This document shows, one piece after another, positions 9,801 through 22,500 of a stretch of 64,000 bases of DNA. Each line of letters starts with the position of its first letter. Within the stretch, counting starts at the first letter, position 1. Source of the stretch: Symbiodinium natans (lineage: Eukaryota; Sar; Dinophyceae; Suessiales; Symbiodiniaceae). The notes under the pieces are model-generated. The model was not told where the DNA came from. It did no database searches and was given only the letters and a program-made list of their open reading frames with translations. The DNA is taken from positions 536,709 to 600,708 of the forward strand of contig CAJNDS010002424.1 of the NCBI GenBank assembly GCA_905221605.1, written 5' to 3'. The position numbers and the translations under genes are program-made.

Positions 9801-12800
9801 ACCCTAAACCCTAATCCACAAGCCCTAAACCCTAAGCCCTACTCCCTAAACCCTAAACCCTAAACCCTAAACCCTAAACCCTAAACCCTAAACCCTAAAC
9901 CCTAAACCCTAAACCCTACTAAGCGAAATTGAGGAGGGAACCCTAGCAGGGATGTCCAACTTGTTCTTACCTCCACGAGAAAACCCTATAGAAGGCTGCG
10001 CCCCGGCGGGGCTGTGGGTTGGCTGAGGGTTTGGGGCTTGAAGGTTGCAGGGCTTTAAGGTCTTAGGGCTTGGGCCTTAGGGTTATGTAGGGCTCTCGCT
10101 TTTTTGGGGTTTGGGGCTGAGGGTTTGGGGTTGTAGGGTTTTTGGGTTTAGGGCTTAGGGTGTTAGCTGTCATTTTTACAATCCTGCTACAGTCCTAGGA
10201 GCCCCTTCGGGTCCATGTAAGGGTGCCTCGTTCAGTCCTTTGACTTTTCTCTCCCAGGTGTGGTGGCTGCCCTCCTAGACCCCTAAAACCCTAAGCCCCT
10301 AAAAACCTAAACCCTAAACCCTAAACCACTAACCCAAATCCCTAACCTCAAAACCTCCCAAGCCCCGGAAAGCACCAAAAAACTGCTGCGGTTCAGGGGC
10401 ACGGGACAGACGCTCACATCAGACCACCCGAGCCACGAAAAGTTGAAGGCTCAGGGAGTCGGATTGAGGGTGTGGGGCTTAAGGTGCCAGGGTGTCCCAG
10501 ACCTGAAGCACTCCAACCTCCTCAATTTCACCCTAACCATGAATAACCCTAAACCCGAAACCCTAAACCCTAAACCCTGATCCCCCTAAACCCTGAACCC
10601 TGATCCCCTAAACTACACCCTTCTGCCGGCCAAGCTGCATCTGAACCTGAGGCGAGGGCGGAAGACTTCTAAGACTGGAGGTCCCAGTTTCGGCGTAGGG
10701 CTTAGGGTTCAGGTCCAGGGTTTAGGGTTTTAGGGTTCAGGGTTTAGGGTTTCGGGTTTAGGGTTTAAAGTTTAGGGTCTAGGGATTAGGGTTTAGGGTT
10801 TAGGAAAAGTTTAGGAGCCTAGAAACCCTTACAACCCTAAAGGCCCCCAAACCCCGAAGGCCTCAGCCTTGAATCCCTGAACCCCTAAACCCTAAAGACC
10901 CTCTCACCCTACATCCCTAGACCCTGAGGACCCGAAAGGCCCTAAAGGGCCTCTGAGCCCAAAGCCCTACAGCGTTAAACCCGAAATTGTCGGGGTTTAG
11001 GGGTGTAGGGTTTAGGGGTTTAGGGCTTTTGGGCCTAAGCACCTGAAGCTTCCTAAACTCCTTGAAGGCCCCGAAGCCCCCCTGGCCTAAACCCTAAACC
11101 CCAAACCCTAAACCCTGAACCCTGAACCCTGAACTCTAAACCCAAGCATCACTTCGGCCCTGAGGTGCGGGCATTCGTGTTGTCGTTGTGGATATGCTCC
11201 GTGAGGACTTCGAAAAGGGGTGATTCAACCTTCCCGTCCCCCCCCCCCCCGAAAAGCGCACAGCTCTGAACCCTAGCCCCAAAAAGACATGGCCGAAACA
11301 ATGGGAGACCCTGGGTTTAGGGTTTGGGGTTTTGGGGTTTGGGGTTTGGGCTTTGGGGTTTGGGGTGGATCTGGCTTGCACGGGTCACAGGGGCGGTTTT
11401 TTTCGTGGTACGGGGGTGTACGCGGTGGTAGGGGGTGGTAGTAGTGGTGCGGGGTGGAAGGGCGTGGTGGGGTGGTAGTGGCAGGAGGGGGCGGGTAAGG
11501 GGTGGTAGAGGTGGTAGGGGGTGGCAGGGGGGTGTTCGAGGTAGAGCAGGTACGGCAGGTTGATCAAAGGAATCTTACGCTCATGAGGGAGCCCTAAACC
11601 CCTAACCCTAAACGCTAAACCCTAAACCCTAAACCCCCAAGAGGACCTTTGCATCAACCCCCCCACCTTGGTTGCGAGCTGTAGGAGTGCCCCGCGCTCC
11701 CCCCCAAAACCCTAAACCCCCAAAACCCCTAAACCCTAATCCCTAAACCCTGAACCCTAAACCCTAAACCCTAAACCCTAAACCTAAAGATGTAAGAGGG
11801 TATCTGCTTTGTGGGGCTTGGGGCTTCATGTCCGGCAGCTGGGTGGCCTAGGATTTAGGGCTTTAGGGGTTTAGGGATTCGGGTTTAGTGTTTCGGGTTC
11901 AGGGTTCAGGGTTCAGGGTTCAGGGTTTAGGGTTTAGGGTTCAGGGATTTTGGAGTTTCTCTACCAGTCGCCCACCGGCGTCTGGCCAACAGGACACAGA
12001 CCTTGGCATTCAGAAGGGCAAAAGACACCTGCCCCTAAACCCTAAACCCTGAACCCTAAACCCTAAACCCTGAACCCGAAAGCCCTAAACCCTCAACAGC
12101 TTCAGAAGAGTGGCAATGCGGTCATGAAGATCCACGCTTTCGCAGATGTTGGCGATGATAGCCACGCCGATGGGAACCTTTGCAGACCTACTATCTGCTT
12201 AATTGAGAACCCCAAAAGAAGAAATTGTGAACAAAAAAACTAGAAAACGATTGGCCCGAAAGCATCCATGCCGAGATCTCTCTGCGTTTGAGGGCTCACT
12301 TGGCTCACTCTATCTAAACTCTTGACTCTATGCACTTGACTCGATGGTTTTTGGCTCTTCGCTTGGCTATGCACTTGGCTCTATGCACTTGACTCAATGG
12401 TCTTGGGCTCTGCACTTGGCGATGTACTTTACTCTATGCACTTGGCTCTGTGCACTTCACTCGATGGTTTGGTCGAAGGGCTCCGCACGGAAGAACCCTT
12501 CGCGATGCTCTCGGGAAAAAGCCATAATCCCCATATTACCTTTTCAGGAAGATTGTTGTTGTTTTTCGTTTTTTATTGGGGGGGGGGGGGGGTGGTTCTT
12601 AAGCAGTTAGTAGAGACTGGCGAGCCATTGCCCGACTTAGCCGACATACTGGCTCCAGCTGTACAATGATGAAATACAAACGCAGCCTCACCCTACTCGG
12701 AGGTTCATGGCTACTTATAAGTAGGGTTGTAAGTAGGGTTACTATGTTTTCAATCTACTTGTCAGTATGCATGAACCTTGGAGTAGACAAGCGAGACATA

Positions 12801-15800
12801 ATGAAGCGGTCAACTACCGACACATACACAAAGAAATGGTACATCACCCCTAAACCCTCAGCCCTAAACCTAAACCCCTCTATCCGAAACCCTGAACCCT
12901 GAACCCACCCTAAACCCTAAACCCTAAACCCTAAACCCTAAACCCTAAACCCTAAACCTTTTCCAGAAAACACAAAAAACACAAACACATGGTTCCCATG
13001 GGCATACTCCACATGACCTGAGCCCCAAAGCCTAAACCCTAAACCCTAAACCCTAAGCCCTAAACCCTAAACCCTAAACCCTAAACCCTAAACCCTGGAC
13101 CCTAAACCCTAAACCCTAAACCCTAAACCCTAAACCCTAAACCCTAAACCCTAAACCCTAAACCCTAAACCCTAAACCCAACCCCCTCATGATTCCCAAG
13201 GGGCATACTCCACATGACCGGAGCCGCGGCCTGCCAGCTCAATGACCTGTGACACCTGTGACGCTTCGGGGCTGAGGGCTTCGGGGTTACAGGGTTTAGG
13301 GTTTAGGGTTTAGGGTTTAGGGCTTAAGGTTTAGGGTTTAGGGTTGAAGGTTTAGGGGCGACTGGGTTTAGGAGGTTTAGGGTTTTGGGTTAGGGGGTCA
13401 TTTAGGTTTCGGGCTTGGACGTCTGGGTTGGGGTTCAGGCAGCTGGAGGTTTTAATGTTGACCCCGCAAAACATCTAAACCCTAAACCCTAAACCCTGAA
13501 CCCTAAACCCTAAACCCTAAACTCTAAACCCTACACCCTAAACCCTAAACCCAAGCTTCTCCCCAGGTAGAAATGGGGCTGTGAAACTCGCCCATCCTCA
13601 GCCCCTCCGGCCCTGCCTCCTTCTCCATCATCATGCCTGGACCAGGGAAATCCAATAGTTCACGTTTTGCTGGCTTAGGGTTTAGGGTTTAGGGTTTAGG
13701 GTTTAGGGTTTAGGGTTTAGGGTTTAGGGTGTAGGGTGTAGGGTGTAGGGTGTCGGGTGTAGGGTGCAGGGTTTAGGGTTTAGGGTTTAGGGTTTAGGGT
13801 TTAGGGTTTACTGGGAGCGGAGGGGCTTCAGTATGGTCAGCGCTTCCTTTCTGAGGGGCCCCTAAGGAACCCTAAACCCTAAACCCTAAACCCTAAACCC
13901 TCAACCCTAAACCCTAAACCCTCTTGTTCCTGGAACTTTTGGAACTTTTGACTTGACCAGGAAACTCCCCCCCTATAGCAGTGCCCTCAAACCCTACAAC
14001 CCGAAACCCCCTAAGACTCGAAGCCGAACCCTAAACCCAAAATGCGAAGGGTTCAGGGCTGAGGGCAATCCTAAACCGCCTAAACCCTTAACCTTAAACC
14101 CGAAACCCTTCCCCAAACTCTGAACCCTGAACCCTAAACCCCAAACCCTAAGCCCTAAACCCTAACCCCTAAAAACCCTAAAAACCCTAAAAACCCTAAA
14201 AACCCTAAAAACCCTAAAAACCCTAAAAACCCTGAAACCTGAAACTTCGGCCTGCGTTCCCTTTGTACATGGAGAAGTGCAACAGCAAGTCCATGGAGAG
14301 AGTTTTCAGCGTCTGCGGACATTGACCTGATGAGATGGGTCCGGGATGGGCTCCGGGCTTCGGGTTTCGGGTTTCGGGTTTAGGGTTTAGGGTTTAGGGT
14401 TTAGGTTTTAGGGTTTAGGGTTTAGGGTGTGGGGTTTAGGGTTTAGGGTTAGGGGCCCCCATTGACTCAAATCGGATTTGGCTTCAGCCACACCGGAGGA
14501 CCGACATAGCGAGACTTTAGACCCTAAGGTCCTAAGAGTAACCCTACACCTTGGAATGTTCTCCCCTATACTAAGAGTCCTTAAACGGGATTAGAATAGA
14601 GGGTACTAAAATTCCCATTGAGGTCTGATACTATAAGGGCAACATCCCAACCTACACCCTAGACCCTAAACCCGTAGCCCGAAACCGATTCTCGCAGTTG
14701 CACCAACATCACGGCAGGAACGGGCGTGTTCACACAAGGCCCTGAACACTACAACCCAAAACCTAACTAAACCCCCTCACCCCTGAACCCTGAACCCTAA
14801 ACAATTAAAATTCAGCATAGGCCCCGAAACCCCCGAAGCCCCGGAACAACAAAGAGCGAGAAAATCAAAACCCAAACATAGGCGCCCCGGCTGTTGCACA
14901 TGCCGGTAAGCAGAGGCACCAGGCCTTCATCCACACGGAGCAAGGGTTGGGGGGGTTTAGGGTTTAGGGGCTTCGGTGTGCAGGGCCTGAACCCTAAAGC
15001 GGTGGCTTTAGGGTTTAGGGTTTAGGGTTTAGGGTTTAGGGTTTAGGGTTTGGGGTGTGGGGTTTAGGGTTTAGGGTTTAGGGTTTAGGGTTTAGGGTTT
15101 AGGGTTTAGGGTTTAGGGTTGGGGTGTGGGGTTTAGGGTTTAGGGTTTAGGGTCTAGGGCTCAGGGCTGTTTCAGGATCTTGCAGATTCAGGGGTTGGAG
15201 GTGTGAGGGGTTTGGGGTGTTGTGCTTGCGGGGGTCCGGTTTGAAGTTTAGGGCTTGGCCTTTCGGGTTTAGGGTTTAGGGTTTAGGGTTTAGGGTTTAG
15301 GGTTTAGGGTTTAGGGTTTAGGGTTTAGGGCTTAGGGTTTAGGGTTCAGGGTTCAGGGTTCAGGGTTCAGGGTTCAGGGTTTCGAGTTGAGGGTTTTGGG
15401 GTTTCAGGGTTTAGGGCTTCGAGAACAGTACGCTCAGCACCCGAAAATCCGTAAACCCGAAGACCGAGGCAGCCGCCCATGGATGGAAAGAGCTCCTTCC
15501 AACAGGCTTTGCAGTTCAAAAAAAAGTTGAGGGGTTAGGGTTTAGGGTTTCGGGTTTAGGGTTTAGGGTTTAGGGTTTAGGGTTTGGGGTTTCGGGCTTA
15601 GGGTTTAGGGTTTAGGGGTTTAGGGTGTGGGGTTCAGCGCTCTCGGCCCTGCAGGCTGAAAGCCCTCAAATCCCGAAAGCCCTAAGACCCTGAAGCCCTA
15701 GGCCCTCACACCCCTAGACCAAAAAGCTGAAAATCTCAATGAAGTCCAACACCTCCCTAGAATTTAGAAACTCCCCCCCTCAACTCTAAAACCTAAAACC

Positions 15801-18800
15801 TAAACTCAGGATTCTAGCGGTGTGTGGTGTGTGTGGTTCAAAGCCAACACCATCTCCCAAATGCCCAAACCCGAACGAAGCCTAAACCCCTGAACCCCCC
15901 AAACCCCTAAACCCTGAACCCTAAACCCTAAACCCTAAACCCTAAACCCTAAACCCCACTCCTGGGCTTCGCTCTCCACTGCGAGGCCGCGGAGGATGGC
16001 GAGGGAGTACCACATGATGTTGTAGTTGGGGTCCTTTAGAAGTCCAAGGTTTAGGGTTTAGGGTTTAGGGTTTAGGGTTTAGGGTTCAGGGTTTAGGGTT
16101 TAGGGTTTAGAGTTTAGGGTTTAGGGTTTAGGGCTGAGGGTACCACATGATGTTGTAGTTGGGGTCCTTTAGGGGTTTAGGGTTTAGGGGTTTCAGGGGT
16201 TAGGGGGTTTAGGGGTTTCAGGGTTTAGGGGTTTTCGGGTTTCAGGGTTGGGGGGTTAGGCTTTAGGGTTTAGGGTTTCGAGGTTTAGGAGGTTTAGGGG
16301 CTTTAGGGTTTACGGGTTTAGGGGGTTTAGGGGGTTTAGGGATTTTAGGGGTTTTGTGGGGTTTAGGGGGTTTAGGGGGTTTAGGTTTTGGGGGGTTTAG
16401 TGGGTTTAGGCGGTTTGGGGGGTTTAGGGGGTTTAGTTTAGGGGTTACAGGGGCTAGGGGCTTTAGGGGGTTTAAGGGGTTTAGGGGGTTTAGGGGGCGT
16501 TTAGGGTTTTGGGGACTAAGAGTTTTGGGTGTTCAAGCTCTAGAGCTTCCGGGGGCACAGGGTTTAGGAGGGTTTGACGGTTTGAGGCTCCAGGAATTTG
16601 AAAAGTCCAGACCCGAAACCCTACCTACGGGCCTTTGAAAGTCTGAAGATTTAGGGAGGTCTACAAGCTGCTTGAGGGACTTAACAAAAATGCTGGCGTT
16701 GGAGAGATCTTGGGGCCTTGAAGGACTCGGGTTTGGGGTTTAGGGTCTAGGGTCTAGGGTTCAGGCAACCCTAAACCCTAAACCCTAAACCCTAAACCCT
16801 AAACCCTAAACCCTAAACCCTAAACCCTAAACCCTAAACCCTAAACCCTAAAACAAAATAGCGATCCCTTCCCTCCGGGCGCCTGCATGTAGCCCCAGAT
16901 GATCTCGTAAACCTGCGCACCGGAGTTGGCCAGTCCGAGTGCTTCGGGCGACAAGGGGGGGGGGGGGGGGGGGGTGGGCTTTAGGGCCTTTGGGCTTTCG
17001 GGGCTTTAGGGTTTAGGACTCAGGGTTTCGGGTGCCCCTACAACTAAGCCCTACCCCTCAAAGCTTGCGCGTTTCTGTGACAGGCGCCTCCTTTCCCATC
17101 ATCCACTTCCGATGCCAGGGATCGGCCGTCAGATTGGCCAGGCAGAAGAGACAGTTGATCCTGATTCAGGGTTTAGAGGGTCACCCTAAACCCTAGGGTT
17201 ACCCTAAACCCTAAACCCTAAACCCTAAACCCCAAACCCTAAACCCGAAACCCTAAACCCTAAACCCTAGGATTTGGGAGAGTTTAGGGTTTAGGGCTTC
17301 AGGCAACTTAGGGCTTGGGGCCTTGCAGTTCCCTCAACGCGGACAAATGGCTGCCAGTCTCAGGTATGACCGGCAACGACATGATTTCGTTACCTGGGTT
17401 GAGGGTATAGGGTTTAGGGTTTAGGGTTTAGGGTTTAGGGTTTAGGGTTTAGGGTTTAGGGTTTAGGGTTTAGGGTTTAGGGTACTTCATGTCTAAACCC
17501 CTTGGCCCTAAAACCGCAAGCCTGCGCAATCACACAGACCTACAGACGCACGGCGGATGCTCTCAGATGCCCCAAGGTGAAGCATACCGGTCCGAGAACA
17601 TGTGGGGGCGGTTCGGGTTTAGGGTTTAGGGTTTGGGGTTTAGGGTTTAGGGTTTAGGGTTTAGGGTTTAGGGTTTAGGGTTTAGGGTCTAGGGTCTAGG
17701 GTTTAGGGTTTAGGGTTTAGGGTGTAGGGTGTAGGGTGTAGGTGTAGGGGGGGGGGGGGCCAGATCCTGACTGATGTGCTTCGGGATCTTCGCTTCCCCC
17801 CGAACCCTGAACCCTAAGCCCTCAACCCTGAACCGCAGAAATTGTGGAAAAATGAGTGCGCCTTTCAAGCACTGCCCGCAATGCACATGGCGCGGTCCTT
17901 ATCTCCTCTCGCTGGGTCTGCTTCAGGATTGTGAGGATACCGTCCGCAGCATTCATCTGTTGGAGCTCGTGCCACATGATGTTGCTACCTGAGGACCCTA
18001 AACCCTAAACCCTACACCCTAAACCCTAAACCCAAAGCCCCAAGCCCTAACAGAAAACTGTTCTCAGAGATGTCAGGAGTTTGCACCCAGCAACCAGGTT
18101 TGGGGACTGGGGCTCGGGTTAGGGGTGCCTTGCCAGCCTCTGTGCATTCGCGCCATGGGCCGTGCAACAACTGTAAGGAGACGGGGCTACTGCTTGGGGT
18201 TCGGGGTTGAGGGCTTCGGTCTTTGGGCTGCGGGGCCCAACCACACGAAAGCAAAACATTGCACCTTAAACCCCAAGCCCTGCACCCTCCAAACCCTAAA
18301 CCCTAAACCCTAAACCCTAAACCCTAAACCCTAAACCCCAAACCCTAAGCCCTGAACCATGAAACCTGAACGCCAGACCCTAAGCCCCCACAAGGTCTCA
18401 ACCCCAAGCAGCCCCTAAACCCTAAACCCTAAACCCTAAACCCTAAACCCTAAACCCTAAACCCTAAACCCTGCTTGGCTCCACCCCAGAACCTCTTTCT
18501 TATGGCCAAAGTTGCATGCGAAGTTCCCCAGCGCGTTGAGGACGTAAGCTATCACCTGGTTCACGTCTTAGAGATTTTTATAATATGGGTATAGGACTGA
18601 GAATTTTAAATCCAAATCGCATTCGATTCTAAATCGCTAGCGATCTTCCCATCTAAGGTCTAGGACGTTTTGGGGCTTTAGGGTGTACCCACTTTAGGGA
18701 CTGATTAGAGGGCCTTAGGGTTTGTGGTCGCCCTGGTTGAGCCCCTACCCCGACTTTTGTCATCTCCGTGGAGAATGCTTCTGAATCCGACTATAGCTCC

Positions 18801-19463
18801 TAGGGTTTAGGGTTTAGGGTTTAGGGCTTCGGGTTTAGGGTTTAGGGTTTAGGGTTTAGGGTTTAGGGTTTGGGGTTTAGGGTTTAGGGTTTAGGGTTGA
18901 GGGTTCAGGGTTTAGGGTTTTCCGATTAAGGTGTATGAACCCTAGACCCTAAACTACCCTTTAGGTTTCAATCGGTTCGGCATACGCCAAGCTCCTGCTG
19001 GTTTCGAGCTTTAGGGTTCTGGCAGAGGAGAAAGGAAAAAAAAACAAAGCCAAATCCTGAGCCCCAAACCCTACTTGGAATGGCAACTGTACTTATGACC
19101 CACTTGTAAGCCCCTTAAGTGCCCTAATAGCTACAGCAAGAATGCGTCCACCCCGATCGCCTCTTGGACTTCTTCACTCTGGAGGATGGGTACCAGATGC
19201 CTTCGCGGCTCCACTGGTTGAGTGGGTTCAGGGTTTAGGGTTTAGGGTTTAGGGTTTAGGGTTTAGGGTTTAGGGCTTAGGGCACTGGTTGAGTGGGTTC
19301 AGGGTTTAGGCTTTGGGGTCTGTGGGGTGTAAGCAGCGCCCAGCAACGACCGCGCCAGCTGCAACGAAAGATGACGGTCAAGAAGTACAAGAGCCACAGT
19401 TCAGCAACACACACACACACACACACATGCACCAGAACAAACATACACACACACACACACACA

Positions 19464-19524
<61 letters not shown>

Positions 19525-19525
19525 A

Positions 19526-19561
<36 letters not shown>

Positions 19562-22500
19562 CATATGTAGTCGGGAGTACGTTTCGGGCTTCGGGGTTAT
19601 GGGTTTAGGGGCTTCAACAGCACCTAGTCAGAATGTCCCACCCAAATCACATATCGTTTAGGGTTTAGGGTTCAGGGTTCAGGGTTTAGGGTTTAGGGTT
19701 GAGGGTTGAGGGTTTAGGGTTTAGGGTTTACGGTTTAGGGTTTACGGTTTAGGGTTTAGGGTTGGGACCCCCAACCCGTAACCCTCATTTTTCATTGCCC
19801 AGACAGCTGAGCGCCTCATCTTGCGCGATGACTAGACACCTACACCAAGCCCCCAGGGGGTTTAACTCTAAGCCCTAAAACCCGTAAAACCCGTAAAACC
19901 CGTAAAACCCGTAAAACCCCTAAAACCCGTAAAACCCGTAAAACCCCTAAAACCCCTTAAAACCCCTTAAAACCCCTAAAACCCCTAATACCCCTAAAAC
20001 CCCTAAAACCCCTAAAACCCCTAAAACCCCTAAAACCCCTAAAACCCCTAAAACCCCTAAAACCCCTAAAGCATAAACCCTGAAACCTTAACCCCGGTAG
20101 AGGGCAGCCGCGCGCCTGAGCACTTCCTCCTCCAACAGCTGCGAGTGCGTCGCGGACGAGGTGGAAAGGTTGGCGACCGCCAACGCCGCATACATTCGGC
20201 AGTCCTTGCATAAGGCTTTAGGCTTTAGGCTTTAGGCTTTAGGCTTTAGGCTTTAGGCTGTAGGCTTTAGGCGTTAGGCTTTAGGCTTTGAAGAGGCTTT
20301 AGGCTTTAGGGTTTAGGGTGTAGGGCTAGGGGTCAGGGTTTGGGGCTTGGGGCTTAGGATGCCGCCTGTAGGGTTTGGGGTTTCGGGAGAAACGATTAGG
20401 GTTGAGGGGCAAACCCTCCATAGGCTTTCATGGCCAGGAAAGGCTCAGGCGTTGCGCCCTCCATTCTTGACCCCAAACCCCAAACCCCAAACCCCAAACC
20501 CCAAACCCCAAACCCCAAACCCCAAACCCCAAACCCTAAACCCTAAACGGCCTCATCCAAGGAGATGATGAGTGGGAGGATGGCCGTACGCCATCCGCCT
20601 CTTTGCACTATTCGAACCTGCAAGACGGGATTCAGGATGCGAAGATCTCGGGCTCGGGTTGTGGATTCGGGTTTAGGGTTTAGGGTTTAGGGTTTAGGTT
20701 TTGGGGTTTAGGGTTTAGGGCTTAGGGCTTAGGGTTTAGACCTACACCCCCTAAATCTCGGAACCCGGAAGAGAAAGCCAAAACCATAAAAATGGGCCAC
20801 AAAGCTCCCAAATCCCCGAGCTCCCCACCCTAAACCCTAAACCCTAAACCCTAAACCCTAAACCCTAAACCCTATACCCTAAACCCTAAACCCTAAACCC
20901 TATACCAACCCTCTTCGGGCTCCTTTTTCCGCCGCCAAAAATGTACTCCAGATGCTTCCCCTCCCTTTCTTAAGTGGTTCTATCAGAGGGTTTAGGGTTC
21001 CGGGTTTAAGGTTTGGGGTTTAGTTAGAATTTAGGGTTTAGGGTTTAGGGTTTAGGGTTTAGGGTTTAGGGTTTAGGGTTTAGGGTTTAGGGTTTAGGGT
21101 TTAGGACTTTTGCGTGCTGCGAAGAGTTCACGGCCTAGCGCCCAGGGCTGAAAGATTCAATCACGCAGAAAGCCTTTGGCGACCTGAGGCATCCCCATTT
21201 CTCTCTCGAGACGGTCCATGTGCTTGTGGTTGTATGCGGTCGCGGTTTAGGGTTTAGGGTTTAGGGTTTAGGGTTTAGGGTTTAGGGTTTAGGGTTTAGG
21301 GTTTAGGGTTTAGGGTTTAGGGTTTAGGGTTTAGGGTTTAGGGTTTAGGGTTTCGGGTTTCGGGTTTCGGGTTTCGGGTTTCGGGCCAGCAGGGCCAACA
21401 ATGGAAGCGATGTTTTCACGGATGGTGAAGGTAGTCGTGGTCCGGGCAGGGATGTGGACACGCGACGTTCGCGCAGGATGGCCCCGTGTCGTTTCTAAAA
21501 AACTCAGGGGTTAGGGTTTAGGGTTCAGGGTTTAGGGTTGAGGGTTTAGGGTTGAGGGTTGAGGGTTGAGGGTTTAGGGTTTAGGGTTTAGGGTTTAGGG
21601 TTTAGGGTTTAGGGTTTAGGGTTTAGGGTGCCGAGTTTGGGTTGGGGTTTGGGTTTGGGGTCTGGAGCTTGTGGGTTTGCGGTTCAACCCCTGAACCCCA
21701 AAACCCGAAACCCGAAGAACTGAACCCTAAACTTCTTTCATGGGGTACCCGAAACCTCATCCCAAGCCGGCATATGGCTGCTTCCTAAAAAGTAGGGGGG
21801 CCCTAAAACCCTAAACCCAGCGCGCCCTAAACCCCAGACTTAAACACCAAACCCTACACCCTAAACCCTTTATAACGTCCCTAAACCCTAAATCCTAAAC
21901 CCTAAACCCTAAACCCTCAACCAAAACCCTAAACCCCAAAACCCCCTAAACCCAGAGCGCCTGAAATGCTCGATTTGAGCAGAGGCTGGCTAGAGTCTTG
22001 ATCCCATGCCGCTTTTCCTGACGTCACTCTCATGGTTTGAGGGTTTGGGGTTTAGGGTTTGGGGCTTGTGGCTTAGGGTTTTTGGGTTTGGGGTTTGTGG
22101 TTTGGGGTTTGGGGTTAGGGTTTGGGGTTTGGGGTTGCCGCTTTTTGTGGGGCCCCTTGCAGGCTATAGGCTTTCTTAGGGATTTGGGAAACTAGCCCGA
22201 AACCCGAAACCCGAAACCCGAAACCCTCAACATTCATAGCTGATGCTTCGATATTCTCAGGGAACCCCAATCCCAAAGCCCCCCTCCCCGAACCCCCCGT
22301 TAGCAGCAGCCCTAAACTAAACAATACTCTATACCCTAAACCCTAAACCCTAAACCCGAAACCCTAAACCCTAAACCCGAAACCCGAAAACCCTAAACCC
22401 TAGACCCTAAACCCGCGCCTTGACATTCTTTAGCACGCGCAGCGCTTGGATCAGCTCTCCATAGGACCTGGTACTCATGGCATCACACCAGTCTCCCACA

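Noticed and set aside
19277-19661. Cys/Val- and His/Thr-rich proteins
   Set aside because: They are translations of a CA microsatellite in all frames.
19957-20211. Phe-Arg-Gly repeat protein
   Set aside because: The repeat part is a CCCCTAAAA array; only the armadillo exon at 20093-20204, in its own frame, is kept.
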